From NCBI GenBank assembly GCA_963210315.1, contig OY723263.1, positions 2,356,001 through 2,420,000 of the forward strand: a stretch of DNA of 64,000 nt, read 5' to 3'. Below are positions 1 through 11,446 of this stretch, in pieces; the stretch's first letter is position 1; each line of letters starts with the position of its first letter. Under the pieces are notes generated by a model. That model saw nothing but the letters and a program-made list of their open reading frames with translations. It ran no database searches and was not told the DNA's origin. Both the position numbers and the translations under genes were made by a program. The DNA comes from Rhynchopus euleeides. Its lineage: Eukaryota; Euglenozoa; Diplonemea; Diplonemida; Diplonemidae.

Positions 1-1
1 C

Positions 2-2611
2 ACCAACAGCAGCGTTCAGACGAACCGCCCCGCACATACCATGTCTGTGGGGAAGAAGCGGCGGATGGCAGGGCTGCTTCTGCGTCTTTTCATGCGCAAG
101 CTGGAAGACATCAAGAAGGCGAGCGTCTCAGCTCAGCCGACGCTGGACTGGTTTGTCCGTGAGTACCAAATCAACCGCCTGGCACTAATGGCGTGGTTCG
201 GTGGGGACTCCCCTGCCACACCGTCCGTCCTGGCTGCTGTGAAGAGCTTCCTCTACGCTGAGCTGAAGGATCTGGACCTGCTGGACGAGCTGAAACTCGA
301 GTCTGTCGATACCTATTCCCCTGTGTACGAGCCGGGCTTCTACAAGTGGCTCGACAAGTCGCGCTTCGAGCATCAGTACGAGCTGTTGCTTGGGGCCAAG
401 CTGAACCGCTTCCACGGACACAACATCCAGATCGTCGACCCGCTGTCGCAGAAGCCTGCACGCGAGGATCGTGTCCTGGATGTTTCCGAGCAGGAGGAGC
501 TGCAGAAGTACCACGACCGCCTCATGGGTGGTAACATCTCACACATGAGCAAGACAGCCCTCGACGAGTACGACGCGCGCACAGGCAAGGTTCTTCCCCG
601 TGTCGCGGTGTCTCCACGGACAAACCAGGCGGGTGCCAACCTCAAGGACGTTGAGGTCAACCTCGGGATGTCGAAGGTATGCTTGCAAGTGCTGCATGGG
701 CACCACACCAACCCCTGACCACTGCAGGACAAGCTGGGCAGAGACGTGCGACTTACAGGCCTGCTGTCGCTCAATGACCTTCGCAGGGCTATCGGCGCAG
801 CGCTGATCCAGAACGAGACAGACCACAGGATCAAGTATGGACTTCAGCGACCATTTCTGCACCTTGTCACACGCCCATGTGCTGCGGCAAGGCAAACACT
901 AATCACGTCTGGCTGCTCGATCTCGATAGCACAAACCTCCACACCCACAGCCCCGGTATTGAGGAAACCGATCGCCTCCAAGGCCTGGCCGCGGGTGACC
1001 CGATGGATGCGGAGGGGAGCATCGCCTTCGCGAAGCAGTGGAATGAGGGAATGTCGATGGACATCTTGTACGCCATCAGGCGTAACAAGTCCAATGCAGC
1101 ACTGCGCCAGCGCTTCGAGTCCCTTTTGGATCTGACGCATGAATCGCAGTTGGTGCAGGTATGCTTGGTTGCACGTGACTTGGACTTCATTTCTCTCCGC
1201 CCCATCAGGACAAACTGGATGGTCTGTACGAGCATGCCTCTGGTGCCTTCCGCGTCACGAAGCAGCAGAGCCGCTACGTTGTTGAGAACGCGACACTCAA
1301 CGACGCCGAATGGGTTGGGGATCTCACCGAGGTGTCAGACAACGAATACACCGCTGACATTGCCACCGCGGCAGGTCCGGCGGGTGTGCTGCGGGCCACA
1401 CGTGTGGGCAACGACACGTTTGAGTTCACTCTCACGCCAGAGGCCACGAAGGACACGGAGGCCCCGGTGATGGCACGGGCCAAGCGTGCGGACCTTGACC
1501 TGCAGGGGACGATGTGGAACCTCTACGTGCAGGGGCAGTGGGCCCCTGGCGTTGATGAGGCCAACGTCTTTGCACATGGGTGGGCGAAGAAGAACAGCAA
1601 CCTGGTATGATCTTAACTGTCATGTGCTGCCGCATCACTTGCCCTGACAGATCGTGTGGGATATTGTCACGAAAGAGCTCAAGCCTGCCGACATCAGCTT
1701 CGTCAAGGCTGCGCTGGTATCGAACATCGACCTGGAGTACAGCGAGCCGTTTGTCGATGGCAACGACGTGATCCGGGAGGTGACGGCAAGCGGTGCACTG
1801 TCCTCGGTGGACTCTTGGGTCAGCTCCATCCCGTCCCCTTCGAGCGACATGCTGAGTGTCTTGAAGATGGACCAGAAGAACGGCACTTTCAGCTTCACGT
1901 GCAGGCAGGTATGTTGCATCGCCACACTCCATGCACCCTCCATGCACCACGTTCCGCAGGTTGCAACCGATGTCCAGCCTGTCGAGGCTGCGCGGGACCT
2001 TCCTTTCGTGTTCGACAGCTACCGCACGGAGCAGGTGCGCACACAGCAGAAGTGGTGGCGTCTCGGCATGCAGCTGCACACCCGCGACGTCCCTGTGCTG
2101 GACCGCAAGGGCGTGCCTCGCTACGGCGAGCTCGTGGAGCTGCTGCACTGGCTGGACGAGCTTGTGACTAAGGTGGATCAGGAGGTGGAGGAGGTTCTTG
2201 CGAAGAAGCGCTGCACGCTGGAGACCGCAAACTCCGAGACACGTGAGGAGGTGAAGAAGCTGAAGCAGGTGCAGACGGCGTGTGTGACGGAGGTCATTGA
2301 CTACCAGCGCAACATGCTGAACGGTGCCGACCCTGTCCTTCTCGGCTCGTCCGGTTTGAATGCTTCCCTCGGCGGGAAGAAGCTGAACGAGACAGTCGTG
2401 CTCACGGGGTTTGTCGCCAAGGTATGCCGTGTTTACACGAAGACCCATCGACTCATTTTCCACCCCACCGCAGGTGCTCGATCGCCAGCTTCCACTTCTG
2501 CGCTGGTGGAATAACGTCATCGCTGCGGTTGATGCAGAGCGCAACCAGGCGAAGGACTCGCTGCACGTGTCTCTGACAAAGACCGGTTTGCTGCGTGTGA
2601 CACAGGCATGA
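2..2611 (+). CDS. 3' part of an unrecognised multi-exon protein gene
   Basis: The reading frame is open from the left edge, so the true start is probably outside the window; the first ATG is at 41 and gives 734 residues. I place seven exons: to 676, 728-834, 951-1158, 1209-1604, 1651-1908, 1960-2421 and 2474-2611. All phases agree, and five of the six introns are 46-52 nt, GTATG to CAG. The 835-950 intron (116 nt) was chosen because its end restores the frame; it is the least certain. The product is soluble-looking and mixed in composition, with no membrane segment and a charged, probably helical stretch encoded near 2160-2290. I do not recognise the family. Stop is at 2609-2611. Exon structure is well supported; function is unknown. 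Confidence 0.75.
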
Positions 2612-2907
2612 TTTTGAAACGGCCTTGAGGGGCCCTAGAAGCACGCAAGAGCTTTACGAAGGAGTATCGGAGAGTACGATCGCAACGCATGCCGCGTCAG
2701 TGAATGAAACAGACTGGCCCACTTCCCTGCCCCCTTCCTCGCTGGATTCTTGGTGCCTCAGTGGCTGCCTTGTTGACGGGTCACTGTGCTGTCATGTTGC
2801 AAGCTTTGCTCCCACCTGCATGCCACACTGAATGACTTACGTTGGGCACTACCTTCGGTGAGCCACCTCCACAGGCTGCAGGCAGCCACACAGGCTCTCC
2901 TAGAACC

Positions 2908-3688
2908 ATGAGTTCTGTGCCGGCAGAGAGCATCTCGCGCGAGCAGAATGATAGTGATGTTCCACAGAGTGCTGCTGTACCATGTGATGGCGGCAGTTGT
3001 CCTGGCCCCACTGACGCTGGCACTCCTAGCGGCAGCAGAGCTGTGGTCGCTCAGAGGCTTCCTCCAGTCTGGGGCAGGCCGGACGTAGAGCAGTTCTTCT
3101 GTTCGAAGTGCGGGGAGGACTCGATCGAGCGTGCTACACATATCCCCAAGAAGGCACTTGCGCTGTTGACCTTCCGCACACCAGCCCAAGCAGCGTTGGC
3201 TGTGGAGCTGGACGGCACAAAGGTTGAAGGGGCTGCTGAGCCTCTCGCGGTGGAGTACACCGAGCGCACAGCACCAACAAACGCCAAACACGCAACAAAG
3301 CGGAAGCGTGGTGGGCGCGACGCAACTGACATGGGGGGAGTCTCGCGGGTGCAGGTATGCAGTGCATCGTCCCACCAACACTGCCATCGCAACACTGCCA
3401 CAGGATAAGCAGCTCGCTGTGCCTTCCGAAGAGAAGCCAGAGCTTGCTGCTGAAGCCGCTGCCGACCCGCCAGCCCCGAGCCCAGTGCCAGTTGCGCCTG
3501 TCACAGGCAGCACAGCCTCGCCGGCTGCGACGCCTGCCAGTGACGCACCAGAGGCAGCCGCAGTGCCGGACGCAGTGAGTCCGGAGGACCTGCCACAGCT
3601 CCCGGTGCCATCGGCAAAGCGCCAACGGAAAGAAAAGAAGCGGCGCAGCGTGCTCAGCACCCTGAGCTTCCACGACGAAGATGGATAG
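2908..3688 (+). CDS. small RRM-like, Lys/Arg-rich protein
   Basis: Two exons, 2908-3354 and 3404-3688, separated by a 49-nt GTATG...CAG intron, give 243 residues. I chose the ATG at 2908; the frame is open upstream but has no earlier ATG near it. The first half contains a stretch that reads like an RNA-recognition motif: a strand beginning RLPPVWGRPDVEQFF, then KKALALLTFRTPAQAALAV, then PLAVEYTER, fitting RNP2, RNP1 and last-strand positions of a degenerate RRM. A KRKRGG cluster follows. The second exon encodes a Pro/Ala-rich linker and a basic tail, KRQRKEKKRR, ending in an acidic FHDEDG. A nuclear RNA-binding role is plausible. The RRM call rests on pattern only. Confidence 0.6.
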
Positions 3689-3861
3689 GGTGGCTTTCAG
3701 CCACTGGGTGTCCAATAGAGTTCAGAAGCGGCTCGTCCTCCTCTGGTGTCCTACGGTGTCTTCTGCTTTGCAGGATCCTGCACTCACCGCGACGCACTTG
3801 CCACCAACACACCCATCCCCCTGCAGACACACACAGGGGTGCCACAAATGTGCGCAGCGTG

Positions 3862-6800
3862 ATGCAGGGCCAGTCGACGCAGGGCGACCTGCGGGTGGGG
3901 CAGCATGTTGTGTTCGAAGCGTCGCACATGCACGACTGCCTTGCCGTCGAGTGGCTGGGCTCGACCTGCTACCCTGTCGTGCACTGTGAGTCGCCTGATG
4001 CGACTCCAAAGACCCCCTCCTTCCACGAGCATGCAGGTCCGGAACGTGCGCCACAGACTGTCCAGACGGGGCCTACCTACGCTGACCGGCGCGTGTATGC
4101 TGTCCTCGCGATGGAGGGCAGCACCACGTCGGAGTTCCTGCAGTACGGGCACACGGTGCGTCTGCAGAACGTCTTCTCGCATCTCTACCTCAGCAGTAAA
4201 GACTCCGACGGGGAGGTGGAGGTGGTGTTGGAGCACCCGCGTGGCGTGCGTGATCTTGTGGATGAGACGGGTGTGCGGCGTGACCTGTGGAAGCTGTTGC
4301 CGCGCCACAAGGTGCGCGAGGATGGGGAGCGGATCCGCAAGAATGACCAGCTCTTCATTGTCAACGTGGCGTGTGGGCTCTACTTGCATTTGTCGTCGAT
4401 GAAGTCTTCTGCACTTGAGACGTGGTGTACAATGAACGACGAGGCTCTGCGTCTCCGGTCCATCGCAGCCCCTACACGGATGCTTGCCAGCTTCCAAGGC
4501 ACCGACTCGCGCGGGGCTGCGTGGACCATTGGGCCGTACGAGGACGAAACCTCGCCTCATGCTGTGATCCCGCCTAAGAACTCGTTGCGGTGTCTGGACA
4601 TGATCGTCATCTTCCACAAAGAGATGGAAGGCTTCCTCAAGGTCACAAATGTGAACAAGCAGGGTGTTGGTGAGGTGTGCTTGTCGCTTTGTAAGGTCGA
4701 CAAGAGTACCTACAACGTCCTGGACCTGGCGCCAACCACAAGTTCGCTGTTTATGATTGAAGGCGAGGATTCCTCGAAAGGCGGCGGCATCGAATACAAG
4801 AAGCGCCGCTACCGCCTGAAGCACCTCGCCACTGAAGCGTACCTTGCAGTCAGTATCGTGAAGGGTGAGCTGGGGAAGACATCTGTTTCCGTCACCACCA
4901 CCGCCGATGCAAGTGATCCACACACGATGATCTCCTTCCAGCCGCTCGACAACGACAATACCGAGTCCTGTGTGACGCGCCAGGGCTTCTCGCGCATTCT
5001 GTTTGTCGAGTCACAGCTGTACCTCCATGGCCTCTACGAAAACAATAGCGGGGACGCAACATCCATGGCTTCACCTGCGGCCGCTGTGGGGACTAACGGG
5101 AGGGGCACTGCTTCTGTGACGGCAGTATCGAAGGGTTACTTCGAGGATGTCTTCGCTGTACGTGTGCTGAAGCCATCCCTGCGTGCGGACCTGCTCTCGT
5201 TCATTGCACCGGCCAACGTACTCGAAAGCTTTATCCAGCATTGGTCGAAACGGAAGGTTGCCGTTGCTGCAAGTGAAGACTGGCGCGGGAGGAAGCGTAT
5301 CGTTGACATCAACCTCCGTGAGGTGGCATTGGAGGAACGCATCTGTGCAGAAACTGCGAAGTACCTGCAGAAACTGATTCGGTCTATCTCCAACGTCCCT
5401 TCCAGCACAGATGTTAATGTGGTCGATGACCCGCTCCCACCCCCGTCGTACCAGCTGCAGCGCATGCTCTTCGAGCACGGGATCGACGACTTGCTCTTTG
5501 CCACCCTTCAGACACCCCTGCAGCAGGGGGGGCAGTGCCTGGAGGACATCACGAAGCAGACGGGTGTTATGCTGACGATTTACAAAGTGGGCTTCCGCCT
5601 CGTCGAGCAGATGATCCGTGGGGCGAAGGATCTGGCGGTGCGGCTTGCCAAATTCATCCCCTTCCTCGAGACGCAGCTCAAGCACGAGCTGAACATCGCC
5701 TCGGCCCTCATGCAGATTGTCGCCGACAACAAAGACATCCTGCTGTCCCTCAACCAGCGCCAGCTCGAGAGCTTCTGCTTTCTTGTCCCGCAGTACGGCA
5801 GGAATCCAACGTACCTGACACTGCTGTCTGCGTGTTGCGTGTGCGAAGGCGAGGCTGTCCCGCAGAACCAGGACGCCATCGGGCAGTGCCTGAGTGGCAT
5901 CATCGTGGAGCCAACCAACACACCCCAGGCCATTGACGACGCGACGGGGCTGACGGCAACGACGCTGCCCACCAACTCTTTGACGTATATCAAGCCGTGC
6001 AGCCTCAGCTCGATGCGTGTGTTCTACCCCATCGTGGTGCATGCGATTGACGGGCTGCACATCAAGCCCTACAACACGTTCCCCCCGTCGACAGAGCGCA
6101 AGGTGCGCCGGTTTCTCCTGCGCTACGAGGCAGACAGGAGGGCACGGCAGGACGGCCTTCTGGCGGGCGACTGTGACATCTCCAGCAGCGAGAGCAGCCT
6201 CAGCTCTGCCGACTCCGACGGCGAGGAGGACATGCCTTTTGCAGACGAGGACATCGACAGCGACTACGAAGAGGAGGTTGCGGTGCAGCAGCGCCTCGGT
6301 GCGCACGACGACCTGTGGTCCCCGTCGCACCAGTCCATCCGCTCCTTCCTCTACCGTGGGAAGAAGCCGTCGCAGGGGTCGTGGAGCAACTACGTTGCTG
6401 TGACATCACAGAGTTCTGTCCAAGCCGCATCGGGGTGCTGGGTGTGGCGGTGTGAGCTGCCGGCAGTCGCACCCCAGTGGCGCAAGCAGTGGTTTGCCCT
6501 CGTCAGTGGGTACCTGACCTTCAAGAAGCAGAAGAGGGGCCGGACGCTCCGCTCCATCCCTGTCGTGGAGATCTCGCTCGTCTACAAAGACAACGTCGAA
6601 GTTGCGAATCCCCCTGGTGCTGTGCGGAACTTTGGCCTCGTGTGTGAGTTCCACCCATCCAAGACGGATGGGTCGGTGCGGCGCCTGCTCATCTGTGCCG
6701 AGTGCATTGGCGAACGCAACGAGCTGCTGCATGTGCTGCGCACGGAGGTGCGGCAGGCCGAGGCAGCGATCGAAGGGACCAAGGCCCTCTCAGGCGATCC

Positions 6801-9800
6801 TGTATTCGCGACACGTGTGGGGACTCACGAGAAGAAGACCGCCAGCCTGCTCAGCCACATGAAGACGCTGCTCAAGCGGCACCATGCCACCCGCGGCGAC
6901 GCCGAGGAGGAGGCGGGTGACAAGGTGACGCGTGTCACCACCGGCACGCGTTTCGACACGCAGTGGCAGAGCCTCTCGAATTTCATTAAACACCGGAGCC
7001 TGCAGAATGTGCACTACCTCGAGGCGCAGCTCACGCTGTGGAGCCGCCTGTGCCACGGAGGCAACACCCTGGCGCTGAACTGGCTGCAGAGCTTCATGAC
7101 ACGCGAGGTCATCCAGGAGGGGCTGCAGCTGTCACTCGAGCACCCCCTGGCCCCGCTGATCCGCGCCGCCTTTGCTGACCTCGCCATCACCGTCTACCTG
7201 GAGCCTGCAAAGAACAGCCCTGATGCGTACTCCCAGAAGCACCGTGCCTTCCTGTCGCAGCTGAAGACTGTTGTCGACGAGCATCTGCGCAGGCCACACC
7301 AGAAGAAGGCGGGGCAGAAGGGGGAGCAGAGCATCTTCAACGAACACAAGTTCACAGCATCTGTCCTGCGCATGTGCAACAAGCTGATCGCAGCGGGCAG
7401 CTACAGCTCCTCCGAGCTGACCCTCCTGCTGCCCCCACTGGTGAAGGTGCTGTCGCGGTACGCACCGCAGACGGCGACGAAGGTGGAAGTCAGCAACGAT
7501 CTGCTCGGCATCCTGCAGCCGCGCCAGCAGGCAACGCCCCAGGCCTACTACAAGCGTGACCGCATGGATGCGACCATCCCGGAACTGCAGATGCGCGTGA
7601 TGGACACAAAGCTCGAAGCCTGCAACGTCTTGATGCGGTTGTTTTCCGACACAAAGACATATCGCCTGATGTCGGCGCTCTTCACGCCGATACACAAGGA
7701 CGGTCTCGATCAGCTCACCACCGCCCTGCTGTCCACTGTGCTGCACACGGGGCACGACCCCCTGTATCTCACGGCAGTGCGGCTGCTCTTCAGGAACCTT
7801 TCGACCTGCGTCGGAGATGACTGTGAAACCGATGCAGAGTCGCACACGCGCCTTGCCGTCATCCTGCAGCGCAGGTTGGACGAGGGCAAGCCGGAGGTGC
7901 TTCTCGCGTTGTTCCGCCTGATCGACGGTGCGCTGAGCGATGCCCTGCTGGAGACCGCCACAAGCACCACGCTGGCGGTCATGAAGACTCTGATGCGCAT
8001 GATCTACCTGTCGAAGGAGATCCCGCACCGTATGCTGAAGGTGCAGACAGACCTGGACAGCCTGGGCCTGGCCCCCCTCGTTGCAGTGATGATCGAGGCG
8101 AAGGACGAACGTGTCGTGTACCACTCGCTGACTCTGATGATTGCGTTGATGCACGGTGGCAATGCTGTTGTACAGGAATCCCTGTCACACTACTTCCTGT
8201 CGCGCAACGACGAAGCTCTCTTCGTCACGCTGCGGAACCGCATCAGCAGTGCCGTCTACCTGATCAAGGAGTGCGGGGCACAGGGGGCAGAGCGTCTGCA
8301 GCTGCTCCGCAACTGCAACCTGCACCACATCCGCGAGGTGCTGCGCGTGTTGCAGCTGTTCGCAGAGGGGCACAACATCGACATGCAGGACTACCTGCGC
8401 CACCAGGCGGACAACGTCATGTCGTACAACCTTGTGAAGGAGAGTTTCTCTTTCCTGTGCGTCATTCTCACCATGGACAGGCACAGCTCTTTCACGCAGA
8501 GCATTGTTGTTCAGGCCTTCGACTCCCTCACGGAGTACTGCCAGGGGCCGTGCAAGGGGAACCAGATTCAGCTGATCAAAGGCAACATCACCAGCCAGGT
8601 CACAGGTGCGCTGTCGCGGCAGTTCGACGGCCTTGCAAAGCTGCAGGTCAACGAGGTGCGTAGTGCAGCTGTGCTGTGCCTGCATGCTGTTCTGGAGGGC
8701 GTGACGAACACCGATCAGCTCTCCATCTCTGTGCAGCGGACCCTGGACACGGGTGTCCTGCGCAAGGTCCTTGAGGAGGCGTGGAGCGACAAGCAGAACG
8801 AAACGTCGCTCGAGGTGGCATTCAATGTCTTCATCCTCTTGAAGATGCTGAAGATGGCCAACACGCTCGCAGACACACGCGGCTTCGCCTTCCTTGACAC
8901 CATGACAGGCGGGATCGAGATCTGCAGGGACGGGCGCCTCGAGCGCGTGTTCTTCAGGATCCCATCCATCTCTGCCAACCTGTCCAGCGAGACGAAGGAG
9001 GACCTCCTGCGCTCTGTTGACCGCAGCACTCCGACTGCCCGCATCTCTGACTTCTACTACAGGGCAGAGGGGCTCATCTTCGAAATAGAATACTTCCAAC
9101 GCATCTTCCACGAGCCCAAGAGCACGCGTGTCGCAGAGATTCTACGGACGGTGCAACAGCTGCTGCACAACTGGAATTCCACCTGGCACACACTGATGAT
9201 CGGGACTGCGTTCCTCGCTAACATCCTGCTGCTGATATTTGCTGTCTACGGCCCTGCCGAGGAGGGCGATGTGCCGAGGGACTGGACCATGCAGATCCCC
9301 GGGTTGCTGCAGCTGCTGCTGCAGTGCATTGCTGTCGTGCAGATGGCCCTCGCGACGTGCCTCCTGTCAGACTTCCTCCTCTCCAAGGCACCGCTCGTCG
9401 CCTTCACCGACAACAAGAAGAGCAGGATGGAGGCGATGCGCAAGGCCAACCAGCGCCTGTCCAACAGCCAGATGACGGCGTGGTGGGACTCCGCCGAGTC
9501 GACAGACCCAGGCGCACAGCCCCCGACAAACCTCCGCAGCGACAAGGTCGCCGCCTCCGCGGCATCTGCATCCGGCTCTGCCTCTGGGAAGGACCAGGCT
9601 GCAGAGGAGGAGTCCGACCTGCACGGCACTGACATCTCCCGCGTGCTCAGCGACGAGAGCTACTCCGTGATGGCGATGATGTGGCGCTTCCGGACAGACG
9701 TGCGGCTCGTGTTCTACGGGGCGTGCCTGCTGACTGCACTCATGGCTCTTGGGGACTCTCCCGTCTACTTGTCGTTCCACCTCCTCGCTGTCACCGGGCG

Positions 9801-11179
9801 CAGCCCAGTGCTGGTGAACGTCATCACAGCCGTCACACGCCACAGCCGCGCGCTGCTGCTGACGGCCCTGCTGGGGTCTGTGGTGGTGTACCTCTTCACC
9901 GTTATGGCCTTCACTCTCTTCAGGGACAAGTTCGGACCCGAGGTTGAGGGCGACGATGCTGCTGCGTGCGACTCGCTCCGCGGGTGTTTCCGCTACCTGC
10001 TGGTCAACGCTGTGCGTGCAGGAGGGGGTGTGGGTGACCTGATCCAGGACCACTCGTGGTACGACAGGCCGTACATGTTGTTTGGGCTGCTGTCGGATTT
10101 CCTGTTCTTCGTCATCATCATTGTCATCCTGCTGAACATCATCTCCGGTGTCATCATCGACACCTTCGCACGGCTGCGTGAGGAGCGGCAGGTTGTGGAG
10201 GACGACATCCGCAGCAGGTGCTTCATCTGTGGCATCGAGTCGACGCAGTTCGACCGCCAGGGCGAAGGGTTTGACAGCCACATCAAGAATGACCACAACC
10301 TGTGGTACTACATCTACTTCCTGCACCACTTGCTGAAGAAGGACGTCGCTGAGCTAACAGGCCCCGAGTCGTACGTCTACAAGATGATCCAGAAGCAGGA
10401 CTTGGGGTACTTTCCCCTCAACAAGGCGATTGTGCTGGAGGGCAAGCGTGAGGAGGAAGACCGTCTGCTGTACATCGCTAACGACGACAGGCAGCTGCAG
10501 GACAAGCTTGTGGACATCGAGACGAAGCTGTCGCAGGTGTGTTGCCTCTCTGTTCGTGCAGTTTGGTCAGGTCATCACGTGCAATGCCCCGGAGACAGTT
10601 GCAGCAGGTCCGCTTGGGTCTGCCCTGAACTCAAGGGTCACTGCGTGTCTTCGTATTCGAATTGGAGTGTTGTGGCGTTGGAGATGAAGTATTGTAACAC
10701 CCACCCCCCCACGCACAGGTGCATCAAGTGTGGCGCAAATCCCACCAGGAGCAGAAGCAGGACGTGTCGCAGCTGTGTGAGAGCGCTGTGCGGACTGTTG
10801 TGGATGCCCACAAGGTGTGCCCCTGCTGCCTCTGCATCCCATCCCCCGCACCCCCACCTTTCAGGCAACGGAGGACGTACCGGACGAAGCACAGCCGCCA
10901 TCGTCGCCACCCCCGTCGAATAGGCCACCGCCTCTGAGCGGCGGCCACAAGATAGCGTTAAACTCCTCGACGAAGTCGCCAGGGCGCGGCACCCCACGGG
11001 GGCTTCTGACACCGCTGACAGCATCTCGAGCGAACTCGTCGATGAAGCGCGCCCCCAACCTCGAATCCTCTGCGCGGCGCCTCTCCTTTGCGAGTCCGCG
11101 CACACCGCTGCTGTCGCCGAGGACACCTCTCAAGTCCCCGAAGACGCCGAGTGGCGCCAAGTCGGGGACGTGGGGGTGA
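3862..11179 (+). CDS. inositol 1,4,5-trisphosphate receptor-like calcium channel with inserted PH-like domain
   Basis: Ligand-gated calcium-release channel of internal membranes. Exons 3862-10536, 10719-10814 and 10865-11179 encode 2361 residues; the two introns (182 and 50 nt) start GTGTG rather than GTATG. The N-terminal region has MIR/beta-trefoil character, followed by a RIH-type helical region. An acidic Ser/Asp/Glu stretch (about residues 775-810) precedes a PH-like domain at about 857-968, then further helical repeats. Membrane segments lie at nt 9190-10170. The pore signature GGGVGD at residues 2054-2059 is that of IP3 receptors, and it is followed by the C-terminal CFICG...HIKNDHN zinc-finger-like motif and a GPESYV block. 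The last exon is a Ser/Pro-rich tail. The ATG at 3862 is the first clear one; a short upstream exon cannot be excluded. Family assignment is firm; the PH insertion is unusual. Confidence 0.93.
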
Positions 11180-11446
11180 TGTTCCATTTCTACCCGCTTA
11201 GAACATAGACCCTTATGTAGACCTGTATGCAGCAGAGAACCTGGCGCCTGACTGGCCAGTAGAATTAGATTCGGCCATGGTGTCGACACGTGTCCGAAGT
11301 CCCACGCACCCCGCTTTCATAGTGTTCCCCCCTTGAAACGGGGGTACCTCAGCCTATTGCGATGTCCAGTGCCCCATTGTTCAGCAATACTCCTGCCTTG
11401 CACGTGACACCACCCGATGCAGGCACACACACCCCATGTGGCAGAG

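Noticed and set aside
1432-2544. Long minus-strand open frame of 370 codons
   Set aside because: It lies opposite well-supported + strand exons, has shadow composition (His, Leu and Val rich) and overlaps several introns of the real gene.
3784-6330. Minus-strand frames of 379 and 419 codons
   Set aside because: They mirror the IP3 receptor exon in the opposite strand and show no domain; a GC-rich third-position effect explains them.
10537-10923. Read-through of the IP3 receptor frame past 10536
   Set aside because: The extension is low-quality sequence with Cys/His/Pro runs; splicing at 10537-10718 and 10815-10864 gives a better coiled tail and keeps phase.
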